Assembly: GCA_026075535.2 (NCBI GenBank)
Contig: AP026539.1
Location: 7,750,001 to 7,814,000 of the forward strand
Direction: 5' to 3'
Source of the DNA: Tricholoma matsutake
Taxonomy: Eukaryota; Basidiomycota; Agaricomycetes; Agaricales; Tricholomataceae
DNA: 64,000 nucleotides
Shown: positions 1-10,367 of the stretch, in pieces
Numbering within the stretch: the first letter of the stretch is position 1
Layout of the letters: the number at the start of each line of letters is the position of its first letter
Notes under the pieces: generated by a model
Database searches by the model: none
What the model was told of the DNA's origin: nothing
What the model saw: only the letters and a program-made list of their open reading frames with translations
Translations under genes and position numbers: made by a program

Positions 1-65
1 CTACTCACCACATCTTTTCTTCACCTAAGGTCTTGATGATTGTGCCTCTTTCAATTGGAACCAAT

Positions 66-889
66 TTCTCAGCAGTTCAACTGCAGAGAATGGACCCATC
101 TACAGCATACTCAACATTGGTTTAAGCAATCCTTGCAATGTGTGTCCGCTGACTTTCCCACATGCACTGGATCTCAGTCATTTCTACAACAGCCAGTCAA
201 TTCTCAGCAGTTGAACTGCAGAGAAGATACCAGACATTGTCATTACCTGCCCAAATTCTCAGCAGTTCAACTGCAGAGAATGTCTATGCTGTGCTCGGGC
301 ACTGCCTTTGCTGCTGGAGGTTCCTTCTACTGTATCCGTCCAATTCTTAGCAGTTCAACTGCAGAGAATGTCTATGCTGTATGGTGTGCAACAGCGTCTA
401 TGTACACTGGACCCATCTAGCTCTCTCCCTCTCTACCTTACTGCACACTCCATTTATAGTTGAGTAGTTTGTCAGGAGTTTACAGCAGTTGAACTGCAGT
501 GAACTATGTAGCTTCCTGGCCTGGGCTTCCAAGTGTTCATTGCTGTCCAACAGCACTGTATTCTGATACTCCTGCTTCTTGGTGTGCTCTCGAATTCCAG
601 AGGTTTGTTTGAGCATTTACAGTAGTTGAACTGTTGTAAATGGGTCTCTATGATACGCATGCCTATTGTGTTACATTTGTCAGCTGGTTTTTCATCATTC
701 CCAGCCGTTCAATGGCAGGGAATTACCATTTAACAACTTTGGTGAAAGTCATTGTGCCCTGCAGTTGGGAACATTGTTTCAGGCCAATGCAGGGATCGAA
801 CATGCAAGGAATTTCTGTTTGAATAAATTGGAACCATTCTTCCACCTTGCTTTGAATGTTTGTTCCCCAAAGTTCAACTGCAGGGAACA
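66..889. repeat. Palindromic repeat family, left cluster (8 copies)
   Basis: Eight short palindromes lie at 66-90, 201-225, 256-280, 344-368, 478-504, 614-642, 697-723 and 861-889. They share a core GCAGTTSAACTGC (S is C or G), relaxed in some copies. The outer arms differ between copies but stay self-complementary: TTCTC/GAGAA in the first three (TTCTT in the fourth), GTTTAC/GTGAAC (one wobble) at 478, CATTTACA/TGTAAATG at 614, ATTCCC/GGGAAT at 697 and TGTTCCC/GGGAACA at 861. After the copies at 256 and 344 the unique DNA is also similar (GAATGTCTATGCTGT), so an ancient tandem duplication is likely. The short ORFs here have no recognisable product. The stretch looks non-coding and continues beyond the Copia insertion with more copies at 6441-7993. 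Function is unknown. Confidence 0.75.
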
Positions 890-912
890 TCTATGCTCTA
901 CTACATGGAACA

Positions 913-1257
913 TGTAGAAAGTGAATCCTAGTATAAACAACTCAGTCTCTGGATAAGTGACTATATTAATCTGTACTATACCTAGTATAAACAACTGTTG
1001 TAGTAGAGTAAGTACGTGTCAATAAATATGTATAGTAAATATAGCTCACCTCAGTCTCTGGATAAGTGACTGAGGTGATAAAGTAAACTACTGAAGATAT
1101 ATATACATGTAATGCATAACAAAAGGATGTGTGTCAAAGGAAAAGAGACAAGGGGAAACTTAAACATGAGCTGACCACGCAGATCAAAGGGAATGCTAAA
1201 ATAGCACATGCATCAAACACATCAAAAGCATTATGGACTCACAGTGCAATTCCAACA
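913..1257 (-). repeat. Copia 3' LTR
   Basis: This is the 345-bp LTR at the 3' side of the minus-strand element. Compared by eye with the other LTR it differs at about 15 sites, all transitions, and about 14 fit independent loss of a CpG (CG to TG in one copy, CG to CA in the other). An internal direct repeat (CTCAGTCTCTGGATAAGTGA) occurs twice within the LTR. Confidence 0.93.
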
Positions 1258-1300
1258 CTCCTCCTCACCGTGAATACACTCCTCCTTGCATGGAATCCCA

Positions 1301-3941
1301 CTAATGAAGGCCAAGAGATGCACAAAGGACGGCGAAATGTTTAGGTTCCAGGGCTTTAGTAAACATGTCAGCTACATTGTCACGGGTGTGGATGTAAGTG
1401 ATAGCTAGGTCACCCGACTGTACACACTCACATAGGAAATGATATTTGATGTCGATGTGCTTAACATGTGAATGAAGTAATGGGTCCTCGGATAATGTCT
1501 TCGTAGCGTTGTTGTCGCAGAGGATGGTAGTAGGCGAGTTTTGATGAAAATCAATAGCGCATAGTAGCATACGCAATGACATGCATTCCTTTGCGGTCTC
1601 AAATGCCACTATGTATTCTGCTTCACAGGTGGAAGCTGCCACTACCTTCTGTTTACATGCTGCCCAAGACACTGTGCCTGAGCCAAGAGAGCACATGTAT
1701 CCCCCAACGCTGTGACAAGTGTCATGGCAATTAGCCCAGTCGGAGTCACTATAGGCGTGCAGGAGAATGGGGTTCTGTCTGCCCAGATAAAGCTTCAAGT
1801 CCCTAGTTCCCTTTAGATAATGTACTAGCCGTATAGCAGCACTCCAGTGTTCTAAGGAGTATGAATCAAATGTTGGCACATGTAGATATTGCCAAGTACA
1901 ATAAGCATCCAACAAGAGAGCGGTAGGGAAGCTTGGCCAGGGTGTTCCTGGCATCCTGGGACATACATTGCAGATTGGAGCACCATAGTTTTGAACCAGG
2001 GTCCAATGGGGCAGAAATGGGGTGTGCTTCTTTCTGACCAAACTGTTCCACTATTTTGTCAATAAGAGCGGTCTGTGAAAGTGCAACAGTATGCATGTCT
2101 CAGTCCCATGAGACAGCAATACCCATAATAAAATGTGCCATCCCCAATTCAGAGATAGTCCATACTTCATGCATCTGGTTCTTGAAGCACTCGTTTTCAT
2201 CCTTGGAGTCGGCGATGGTTAAATAGTTGTCGACATGGACAGCAGCAATAATTGTACCAGTGTCAGTTTTACGGTAATAGATACAGGACTTGCATGAGAG
2301 GTGGGTGAATCCCCAATTTAGCATCTGCGCATTAAGGGTCTGATTCCAAATGCGCCCACTCTGTTTCATACCATATAAGCCACACTGTAGTTGCCAAACC
2401 CAGTCCTCCTTGCCCTGCTCATCAAAACCAGCAGGCTGCTGCATATATTGAATTTCATCGTCCGGAAGTAAGCTGTAAAGAAAGGCCATCTTTATGTCGA
2501 CCTGTTGTGCGTCCCAGCCAAGTGAGGCGGCTATGTGTAAGAGAATCCGCCATGATTCCATGCACGCAGTCAGTGAGGTAGTTTTGGTGTAGTCCCTGCC
2601 ATAAATTTGTTTATTTCCTCTGAAGACTAGGCATACCTTCCATCTAATAGGGGTACCCACCTCATTGTGCTTAATGTGGAAAATCGGTCTCCCACACCTG
2701 ATACGTTTGCCTAGTGGAACCTCTGACCTAAATATTAGTTTGTATACCCCCATTTCTTTCAATGAGTTCAATTCCTCCAGATATCCATGCTCCCATCGCA
2801 TTGCATCAACAGATCTTCTGGCTTCATCCCATGTTTTTGGCTCATCCTCAAATTGAAGTGACTCCGGATCAAAATCTCCCATGTCTGAGATCAGGGCCTG
2901 AAATTGATGTGCTTGATTGCCCAAATCAAGATTATGAAATGATTGTTGGAGTTCTTCCATGACATCACGATCATGATCGGAGGATTGATCCATAATGTGA
3001 TCCGATTGTGCAGCCACAATAGCAGCCCAATGCTTCCGCCGCACCTCCTTTACATGTGCAGCGCTCTCCAAGGATTCTTGCACTGCAGCTGCTGTTCTAG
3101 TAATAGCAGGGCCACCATTGGGGTTTTTGTCTGTGGGTATTAGAACATGGGTAGATCGACGAATAGGCTGGGCGATGGGTGGCAGTGGCAGTGTCATGAG
3201 ACTATTAGAGGGTGCATCAGGGAGAGTGAATTCATGAGAAGACTCAACATCATCGTCTTGCTGTAAAATAGGACCAAGGAATGTGGGTAGACTACCACTG
3301 GACCCAATATTATCATCCTCCCCTAATTCATCGATTGAAGGTGGTGAATAGTCTTCATGGCTCTCAAGAAAGCGGACATGATATGAAATATGAACCTTAC
3401 ACATTGCGCAGTTATAACAGTGATATGCTTTTGATTTTGGCTCATAGCCTATCAAGACGCATTCGATGGATCGTTCAAGTATCTTGGGATTATCCTTTCC
3501 TGGGATAAGCACAAACACCCTGCAACATATCTCGCGAAGATAAGAATAATCAGGTTTTCTCTCGTACCATAATTCCCAAGGCGTTAGGCTTGCTAGTGAA
3601 CGGGTCGTAGTCTTGGCATGCAAGTGGGCAGCTGTGAGGTAGAACTCATCCCACAAATAAGCTGGCAGACCAGCATATATTCGCATAGTGCGTGGTTTAG
3701 CCATAAGTGTCCTATGCATTCGCTCAACATGGCCTATGTGAGCTGAGGTGTGAGGTGCCATGAAACGCTGATCAATACCACGAGTCTTCAACCACTCCTT
3801 TATTTTGTGCGATTTAAGTTCACCGTTATCGGTGATATAGGTCCCGACTTTGAGGCCGGTTTCATTCTCCCGGGCAAGTTCCCAAGCTTTAAGTTCCGTG
3901 AAAGCATCATCTTTATTTTGCAATGGTATACTATAGACCAT
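1301..3941 (-). pseudogene. Copia pol, integrase core to RNase H (broken)
   Basis: Minus-strand fragments at 3941-2100, 2096-1866 and 2041-1301 together give the integrase core, reverse transcriptase and RNase H of a Copia polyprotein. Visible motifs are the INT segment with YITDNG and HVERMHRTL, RT motifs VDIKMAFL and YGMKQSGRIWN, then RNase H with YSDSDWA, CEAEY and DNVADMFTKAL. The usual RT catalytic YVDD reads HVDN, so the polymerase site is damaged. An in-frame TGA at 2100-2102 lies between RT and the LSQTALIDKI segment, and the frame continues unchanged after it. A frameshift near 1866-1885 moves to the RNase H frame. It joins the upstream gag/protease part through another frameshift near 3942. 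Confidence 0.9.
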
Positions 3942-5784
3942 GGGAATGAGGTGTAGTCATCTACTATATCCATGATATAACGGTTCCCCACACACGACGT
4001 TACTGAATGTGGTCCAGATAGATCCACCCACACCTTTTCCAGCTTCCTTGTCACCTTATGGCCTGGTCCCTCCTGACGTTTCTTGGGGACTGGAGACTTG
4101 GTCTGCTTGCCAAGGACACAGGAATCGCATTTAGGTAATTTTTGCAATGAAGCAAGTGGTGCACCAGTGAAAGCGCCCTTCTTGGCCATATCCCAGAGTG
4201 CCTGGTAATTTGTGTGACCCAGACGACGATGCCATGTCTCGAGAGTAGGGGTCTTGTGAACCATTAGCACGTGATCAGCCTGGGCCGATGCAATGTTGAG
4301 CATGTAAAGCTTTCTAGATATGCGCAATCCATGAGCTATGAAGGCCCCGGAGGATTTATCAGTGAACCAGCATGTGTTACTGTCAAAATGTGTGACAGCA
4401 TTAGAGTCGTCGGCCAGCGTGCCCACTGAGATCAGCCGAACTGCCAATTTTGGGATGTAGAGGGCATTACGTAAAATAATTGATGCACCCTGGGCTATTC
4501 TTAGCTGTATATCACCAACACCGACAGCATCAATAGATGAACCACCGACACCTCTGACAGAGCGAGGTGAAATGGGTTGTAAGGTGAGGAAGTCAGACTT
4601 GTCAGGGGATATATGTACTGTAGCCCCAGAGTCAATAATAAAGGGGAGAGCATCTAAGGTAATGCGTGAGCGACAAGTCTGTGAAAGGGGTTCCACAGTG
4701 AGCACATTGTCAGGGATGGGTGGTGTATGGTGTTTCCAGTCCACTGTAGTGGTGAGCTCCTCCTCCACAGCAACCCATCCTTCATATTCCAGCGCATCCA
4801 AAGGGTCTAAAGGCAGCAGGTCATGAGCAAGCCCGGCAAATTCCGCTGCAGGTGGGGTAGAAATATTGGGGTCGACCATGACAGTGAAGGCACGACCATT
4901 AATGTCCTTCATGGTAATAGGAACCTTTGTAGTGCCAGCCGGTAAGGATTTCTTCTCATGGGCGGCCCTGCGAGCAGCGATCGACTCCTCAAGTGATTTC
5001 CCAGCCATACCACCACCAGGTTTAATGCAATATTGTTTCGTGTGGCCAGGTTTCCCACAGTTAGTGTTGGTGCAGATTGGTGCATTAGGGAGCTTGGAAG
5101 ATTTGGACTGTGCAGTAAAAGCAGCATGGTTTTTGGAATCACCACACTGATCATTCTCAAGTAATGATTGTTCGTTCTCCAGAAATAATTTGATATCTTT
5201 TGAGCCATATGGAGCTGAGAGGGAAGAAGCAGCAATATCTCGTGAAATAATGGAGCAAGCATGTGGAAAATTATCACTAAGGGAATTAAGGAGAGCGATG
5301 CAACAAAGAAGATTGGCCTGTATATCACCCATGGCAAAAGCGCATTCAATTAACGTGCAAATCTTTTCTGCCATCTCGGGGAGTTGTCCTTCATACACTG
5401 GATGGAAAGTGCTTGTTGTAAGAGCTGGACCTGCCGAATGGGGCCTTCCTTCTGGTGACAGTCCTGGAGAATTTTCCAGTTCACATCAGGGCCTACTTTA
5501 ATGTCCAGGAATTTACGCTCAGACAGAGAGATGCTGGACGCAATAAATGCATATGTGAGGCGGGAATTCACCTTCCAGTTGGCAAGCACTCGGAGTTCAG
5601 TAGAAGTGGGCTCAGGTATTCTGCCCATAACATATTCATAAAGGCCGTTTAATGATAAAGCAATAATAATCTCCTCGCACCACTCTTTGTAATTTGATTT
5701 AAGTTTGTCGAGCTTCTCCCTGGTATATTGCACAGAAAGTTTGATAGGGGAAATGGATGGGGGATCAACAGTATCGGTACCCAT
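3942..5784 (-). pseudogene. Copia gag, protease and GAG-pre-integrase region (broken)
   Basis: The polyprotein probably starts at the ATG at 5784. The first 144 codons resemble the Copia gag polypeptide domain, then a frameshift near 5398 leads into a 532-codon frame. That frame holds a zinc knuckle (CGKPGHTKQYC, near 5030-5080), an aspartic protease with IIDSGATVHIS (near 4630) and a GAG-pre-integrase HHCC domain (WHRRLGH then CDSCVLGK, near 4230-4130). It ends in the first part of the integrase (VWVDLSGPH, VDDYTSF), where a frameshift near 3942-3955 cuts it from the integrase core. The leader 5785-5994 between this ORF and the 5' LTR shows nothing else. Confidence 0.88.
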
Positions 5785-5994
5785 GATAGAAAACCGAGGT
5801 TAGTGGACAATGAGTGTGCAAAGGGAGATGAGAGAGACGCAATGGTAGAGCAGCCGGGTCCATGAAAGACAAAGGAATTGATCCAAGATCAAAAACGATT
5901 GGGGAAACAGATCAGAAGGTATGACAAAGCAGAACATCGAGTGGCTAGGATACTTTCTCCCATTGTTCAAAGATGACAAGAATGGCCCATAACC

Positions 5995-6339
5995 TGTAGA
6001 AAGTGGATCCTAGTATAAACAACTCAGTCTCTGGATAAGTGACTATATTAATCCATACTATACCTAGTATAAACAACTGTTGTAGTAGAGTAAGTATGCG
6101 TCAATAAATATGTATAGTAAATATAGCTCACCTCAGTCTCTGGATAAGTGACTGAGGTGATAAAGTAAACTACTGAAGATATATATATGTGTAATGCGTA
6201 ACAAAAGGATGTGTGTCAAAGGAAAAGAGACAAGGGGAAACTTAAACACAAGCCGACCACGCGGATCAAAGGGAATGCTAAAATAGCACATGCATCAAAC
6301 ACATCAAAAGCATTATGGACTCACGGTGTGATTCCAACA
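5995..6339 (-). repeat. Copia 5' LTR
   Basis: This is the second 345-bp LTR, equal in length to 913-1257 with no indels. It would carry the promoter driving minus-strand gag-pol. Its plus-strand end abuts the target duplication GAATA (6340-6344). Confidence 0.93.
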
Positions 6340-6440
6340 GAATATTCCTGCTATATGAGTCCATTTTACCATTCCGTTCGCACCATGTTATGTTAATCCT
6401 AGCATTTCGATTGCTTGGAACGCCTGCTATGCTTTTTTGT

Positions 6441-7993
6441 TTTCTGCAATTGAATCGCAGTTTCTTGACACTAATTTATTGTTTAATCAATAATATTATG
6501 TTGTTCCTTGCAATTCAACAGCATGGAATAACGGTCTTTGTGCTGCATTTGCTACCTTTCGCTTTCGAACATACCCTAAAGAAGTCATGTGCACCAAATA
6601 TTGACATCTCTTGGGGGGGGAGAGATGTCAATATTTGGCGCACGTGACTTCATTCTCCAGCCGTTTTGTCGTTCATACTTGTTCCACTAGGTCGATCTTA
6701 ACGGGAACGATCTACACATAGATCAGGAGTATAATCTCCATAGAGGAGCCTTGTTTTTTTTATTCATTGGCACCTGAAACCTGCTATTTCTGATTTTTTG
6801 GCTGTTCAACAGCTAGAAAATGTTTTATTATTTTTGTATATTGAACTGTCAAAATCATTTATGTTCTTTGAAGTTTGTGAATCGGAAATTGACTTAGCGT
6901 TTACTGACTTTAAGTTGTACTGATTCTACAAGAGTTGGTGGATGCACACCTCTTTCAGACCCATTTCCACAGCATCACGGGTTCATTCCCTGCAGTTCAA
7001 CTGCTGGGAACATTAGTTCCAATCTGTTTTTCCTGTAATGTTGTTGTTGTTCCTGCTGTCAAATGTTACTTCCTCCAACAATACAGGTTCTTCAAATCTT
7101 TCCAATTGTTAACAGCTATTGAACAGCAGTTAATGATTCTCTTACATCTTCCAGGTCAATTCCTGTTGTTAGCCCTTATAGTGTACGCTTTGCTGCCTTC
7201 CATGGTCTATTTTTGTTGGTTGCGAAAAGTAGTAAAACCCTAACCCCACTGGTCACATGACTCGTCGACGTTTGGAGAGGTCCCAAGCTCGACGAAGAAC
7301 ATTGTTGGGTTTCCTAGTTAGCTTCACTTATAAATTTTGAGGTGCTTTTCTCCTGCTCCAACAATCTCTCTTGTTGTTGTTGCCTGCCATTGAATGGTTG
7401 GTAACATTCATTCCTCACTGCTGTCCCTATTCTGATCTGGGTGTTCAGTGAATGCCATGTTTTACCCTCTTCACATTCAACTTCTTCTTGTCTTCTTTTT
7501 ACCTTTACTATTCCTCATTGTTGAATGGCAAGGAAAGTCTGTCGAAGAAGACCAACCCATTCACACAGATGGTTTCTGCCTACTCGTTTACATTCTGAGA
7601 GGTTCAACTCCTGGTTGGCAGCCTTCCTGTGTTCAATCGTCACCATTGGCTTTGAACTATTCCTTGCTGTTGAACAGCAAGGAACGTTGTTAACTTAAGT
7701 ATGCTTGTTATTGGTACTTACCTGATGTAGTTACATGCATTTAAAAATTGACTTTTATGACATTGTCACATGCTTTTATATCCATGCCCCTTACTTTCTC
7801 TTTCTTCCTGCCATCGTAATCTCATCCTCACCATTCTTGTTCGCTCTATACTTTTCTGTATACACTCTGTCAGTAGTTCAACTACAGACAGCTCTTTCTG
7901 TTGTTTCCGGCTGCCATTTGGTGTCGCCACTTATTGTTTCATTCTGTTTTCTTTTTATTTTTCTTAGTGTCTTTCCATCAGCAGTTTAACTGC
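6441..7993. repeat. Palindromic repeat family, right cluster (about 8-9 copies)
   Basis: The palindrome family resumes after the Copia element. Clear copies are 6986-7010 (arms TTCCC/GGGAA), 7109-7133 (TTAAC/GTTAA), 7379-7405 (GTTGCC/GGTAAC with core CCATTGAATGG), 7511-7535 (TTCCT/AGGAA), 7660-7684 (perfect arms TTCCTTGCTGTT/AACAGCAAGGAA around one base) and 7867-7891 (CTGTC/GACAG with core AGTAGTTCAACTACA). Weaker copies are 6444-6460, 6503-6530 and 7981-7993. Spacing is irregular (about 90-450 bp). The DNA between them is T-rich with no convincing coding frame and leads up to the first ATG of the dioxygenase-like gene at 8031. The elements could act as cruciforms, RNA hairpins or protein-binding palindromes. 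None is shown. Confidence 0.7.
6582..6650. repeat. Long hairpin: 30-bp arms around a G8 loop
   Basis: Arms 6582-6611 and 6621-6650 are inverted copies with two mismatches, separated by TGGGGGGGG (6612-6620). Both mismatches are CpG in the right arm against TpG or CpA in the left arm. It is unlike the short palindrome family in length and core. It may be a small foldback element. No target duplication is evident. Confidence 0.8.
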
Positions 7994-8030
7994 AGACCGA
8001 TTGCGCTGATGATTGTTGGTGTTGTTGAAC

Positions 8031-9547
8031 ATGTCAATCTATCCGAGGATGCTCCCTGTAGTGCCCTCAGAGCTGGAGGTTCCAGGCAGTGTGCTCCTAT
8101 ATGACGTGAATCGAGACAGCCGATTTCCTTACATCTTCCAGGTTGATTCCCATCCATTGGTCCACGATCACGACCCGTTATCACCTGGGTGCATTCTCAT
8201 ATACATCCAAGATACATTGGTTGAAGGCTTGAAAGCTCTCGAAACTTTTGAGGCAAGTTTGGAAGTTCCATTGGGTCCTGACGAGAGCGTTTTGAACCTC
8301 GGTGCGTGAATGCCTTCTAACTTTTTTTACAGTCGTTTACAATGATTTCAAGGTATCTTTGAAATTGATCATGATGACCTCATTTTTATAAGGGACATGC
8401 ACAATCCAGATCCTGAAAATGATGTTCTGGGTGGGTGGGTCAGTGATTGGTAAGTTTTGACCTTTCTGATACTGGCAATCTTGTGAAATTTTTATTTCAG
8501 TACCCAGTTACATGCAAACGATCCCAGCATCCTCGAAGAAATGATCCACATCCAGAAAGCAATAGTGGGCAACAAGATGCTTGCAAGGCCTGGGCATCCT
8601 GTTAAGGAAGGTGGCGTTTGGATTGGGGGCACCGCATGGGAATGCTGTAATGGTCTGAATGGTGTCAAGGGGAGTCGATGCTACACTTTGGGACCTTCTC
8701 ATCAATGCTCTCGCTGATTAGTATTGCCTATGGCCTCTGCCAAGGTTGCCGATCACACTCTTGATGAGCATCAAGTGCTCCACCGCCACATTGTGAAGGT
8801 ATGCCTAATTATTTATTATCGTCGCATTCTATTCTCATGGAACTCAGATCGCTGGTAAAGTTGGCATGGCAGGAATTCAAAAACATGCGCCAGTCAAATT
8901 TGTGGAACACCTTGAACTGCTTGCAGAGGCCACTAACATGCCACGAATCGGCGTCCCCAAAAACTGTGGGTACCCCACCATGCAATTGAACCTTGCGTCT
9001 GCCATCCAAAGGGATGGATGTGAAAGTATGTCTTTAGTTACACACATTTATTATTTTGTAAATTTACATTGTTTTTATCATAGCAACTGACGTGAGCCCA
9101 GACATGGGTCACTTTGGTCAGAAAAATGGCCATATTGACCTGAAGGATGACCCGGGTGCAGAGACAGCAATGCTTTCACTTGTCGCTGTGCCAGCTGACA
9201 AGGGATATGAATCCGGTTGCTTTAACTTATTGAGCATGGGACTCTACATCAAGCTAGATCTGTTCAAGCTGATGGGATTTAGCGGCCTTCGCAAGCATGG
9301 TGGCACCCCACCTTTGTCTCTGCCAGGAAAACCTCCTGCAGATTCAGCATGCAGAATAATGGTCATTATGTATCCCCCAGCATCTATGCTTTCTCAATCA
9401 GCCAATCATCGTGCAGGCTTCGTGTCGCTCCCGAATGGCAATATCTTCACCCTAGCTCCTGAGATGACAAGTGTGCTGTGAGTCACAATCTATGTCAGCT
9501 TTTGTTGATATGCTGAAATTTATTTTTTGCTTAGTGAAGATGCTTAC
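8031..9547 (+). pseudogene. TET/JBP-like 2-oxoglutarate/Fe(II) dioxygenase gene, exons 1-6 (5' part)
   Basis: I infer exons 8031-8301, 8353-8449, 8501-8798, 8848-9025, 9084-9477 and 9535 onward, joined by GT-AG introns of 49-58 bp that keep one frame. The start is the ATG at 8031. Exon 5 shows an HxD iron motif (GHID near 9128) followed by DDPGAETAML, then FSGLRKHGGTPP (near 9280) and a later R (HRAGF). This pattern matches the double-stranded beta-helix of fungal TET/JBP enzymes, which oxidise 5-methylcytosine in DNA. The assignment is from memory of the family. Exon 3 has an in-frame TGA at 8715-8717 (CGC TGA context, probable CGA ancestor). Exon 6 is split after 9547 by gypsy-1 and resumes at 22965 in phase. 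The gene cannot make a full product as it stands. Confidence 0.65.
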
Positions 9548-10230
9548 TGTTAAGAACTGATCCTAAAGGCCGCTTCGGAATCTGACCAGACACTGTGGGT
9601 GGGAGATTGTCGGGTCAATGCGGATTCTGTGGGAGGGGGAACGGAAAGGACTCGGCTTCAGCTTGTAAGAAGCTGCGCCCTTCACCTCATCTGGTGTCCT
9701 AATTTCAAGTTGAGGGTTTAGAGGTAGGAGCGGGAATGTGCGGGTAAATGCGGGGAGGAGTACGGAGGGACTTAGGTTGAGTTCAGATGAGACTAGAACT
9801 TCGGAGGGAGACTAGAGGTTGAGTTGAGTGTAGTTCAGACTGTTGGAGTAGAAGGAGGTTTTAGATTGGCAGGGTAAAGTCGAGTCTATGTCAATATACA
9901 AACTGGGGAATACAAGGCGAAACTAACTAAGCTTAAATACTGTAGTCCGGAATAATGTGGAACAGGAACAAAGACTGCAGCAGTGTCTCGACTGCATAGA
10001 TAAATTACCTATGGGAGCCACACAGGAATCTGTAGTCGAATTTGCAATAGAGATGGCAGCCTTGGAAAGGCAGCCATGGATGCTGTACAAGGCGGCCTGA
10101 TGCACAGCAGCGTGGGCAGTGCAAGGCGGCCGGGAACGAAATCGGGAGGCGTAGACAAAAGTCATGTTCAACATGCGGGAAAGAGTCAGATGGATGCGGG
10201 TTCCGATCAGGCAAGGAACAGTTCTTGACA
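9548..10230 (-). repeat. Gypsy-1 3' LTR
   Basis: This LTR is 683 bp. Against the other LTR I count roughly 40 substitutions, almost all CG versus TG or CA, one clear transversion and one 14-bp indel. The extra 14 bp here is a partial duplication around GGAAAGGCAGCC. Confidence 0.93.
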
Positions 10231-10367
10231 GTATTTCCCCCTTAGTGCTGAGCCTACGAGGCACGTGAGGGTTTGAGTCCAAATGAGGAAGTTGGTTGAA
10301 TTTTCCGAATGCGGTAATTGGTTGAAAAAATTTTCATGTTCTTTCCTTCCCCCATCAACTATCAATT

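Larger units (their letters stand above)
913..6339 (-). mobile_element. Ty1/Copia LTR retrotransposon, decayed, with both LTRs
   Basis: Two 345-bp direct repeats (913-1257 and 5995-6339), both running TGTAGAAAG to ATTCCAACA on the plus strand, enclose Copia-type gag-pol on the minus strand. The total is 5,427 bp. The flanks GAACA (908-912) and GAATA (6340-6344) are an imperfect 5-bp target duplication with one transition. A purine-rich tract (minus-strand GGTGAGGAGGAG) abuts the 3' LTR at 1258-1268, as expected for a polypurine tract. The sequence next to the 5' LTR (minus-strand GGTTATGGGCC) sits where a primer-binding site should be, but I do not recognise its tRNA. The domain order PR-INT-RT-RH is the Copia order. 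Several frameshifts and a stop make it non-autonomous. It interrupts the palindrome-bearing host DNA. Confidence 0.95.

Noticed and set aside
1..912. CRISPR-like array, because of regularly repeated 25-mers.
   Set aside because: The repeats are diverged palindromes with irregular spacing in a eukaryotic genome, and no cas genes are present.
901..917. Palindrome CTACATG-GAA-CATGTAG.
   Set aside because: It spans the junction between host DNA and the Copia LTR, so it arose by the insertion and is not a member of the palindrome family.
8302..8332. A 31-bp GT-AG intron ending at TTTTTTTACAG.
   Set aside because: It leaves the next exon out of frame. The 51-bp intron ending at 8352 keeps frame and matches the size of the neighbours.
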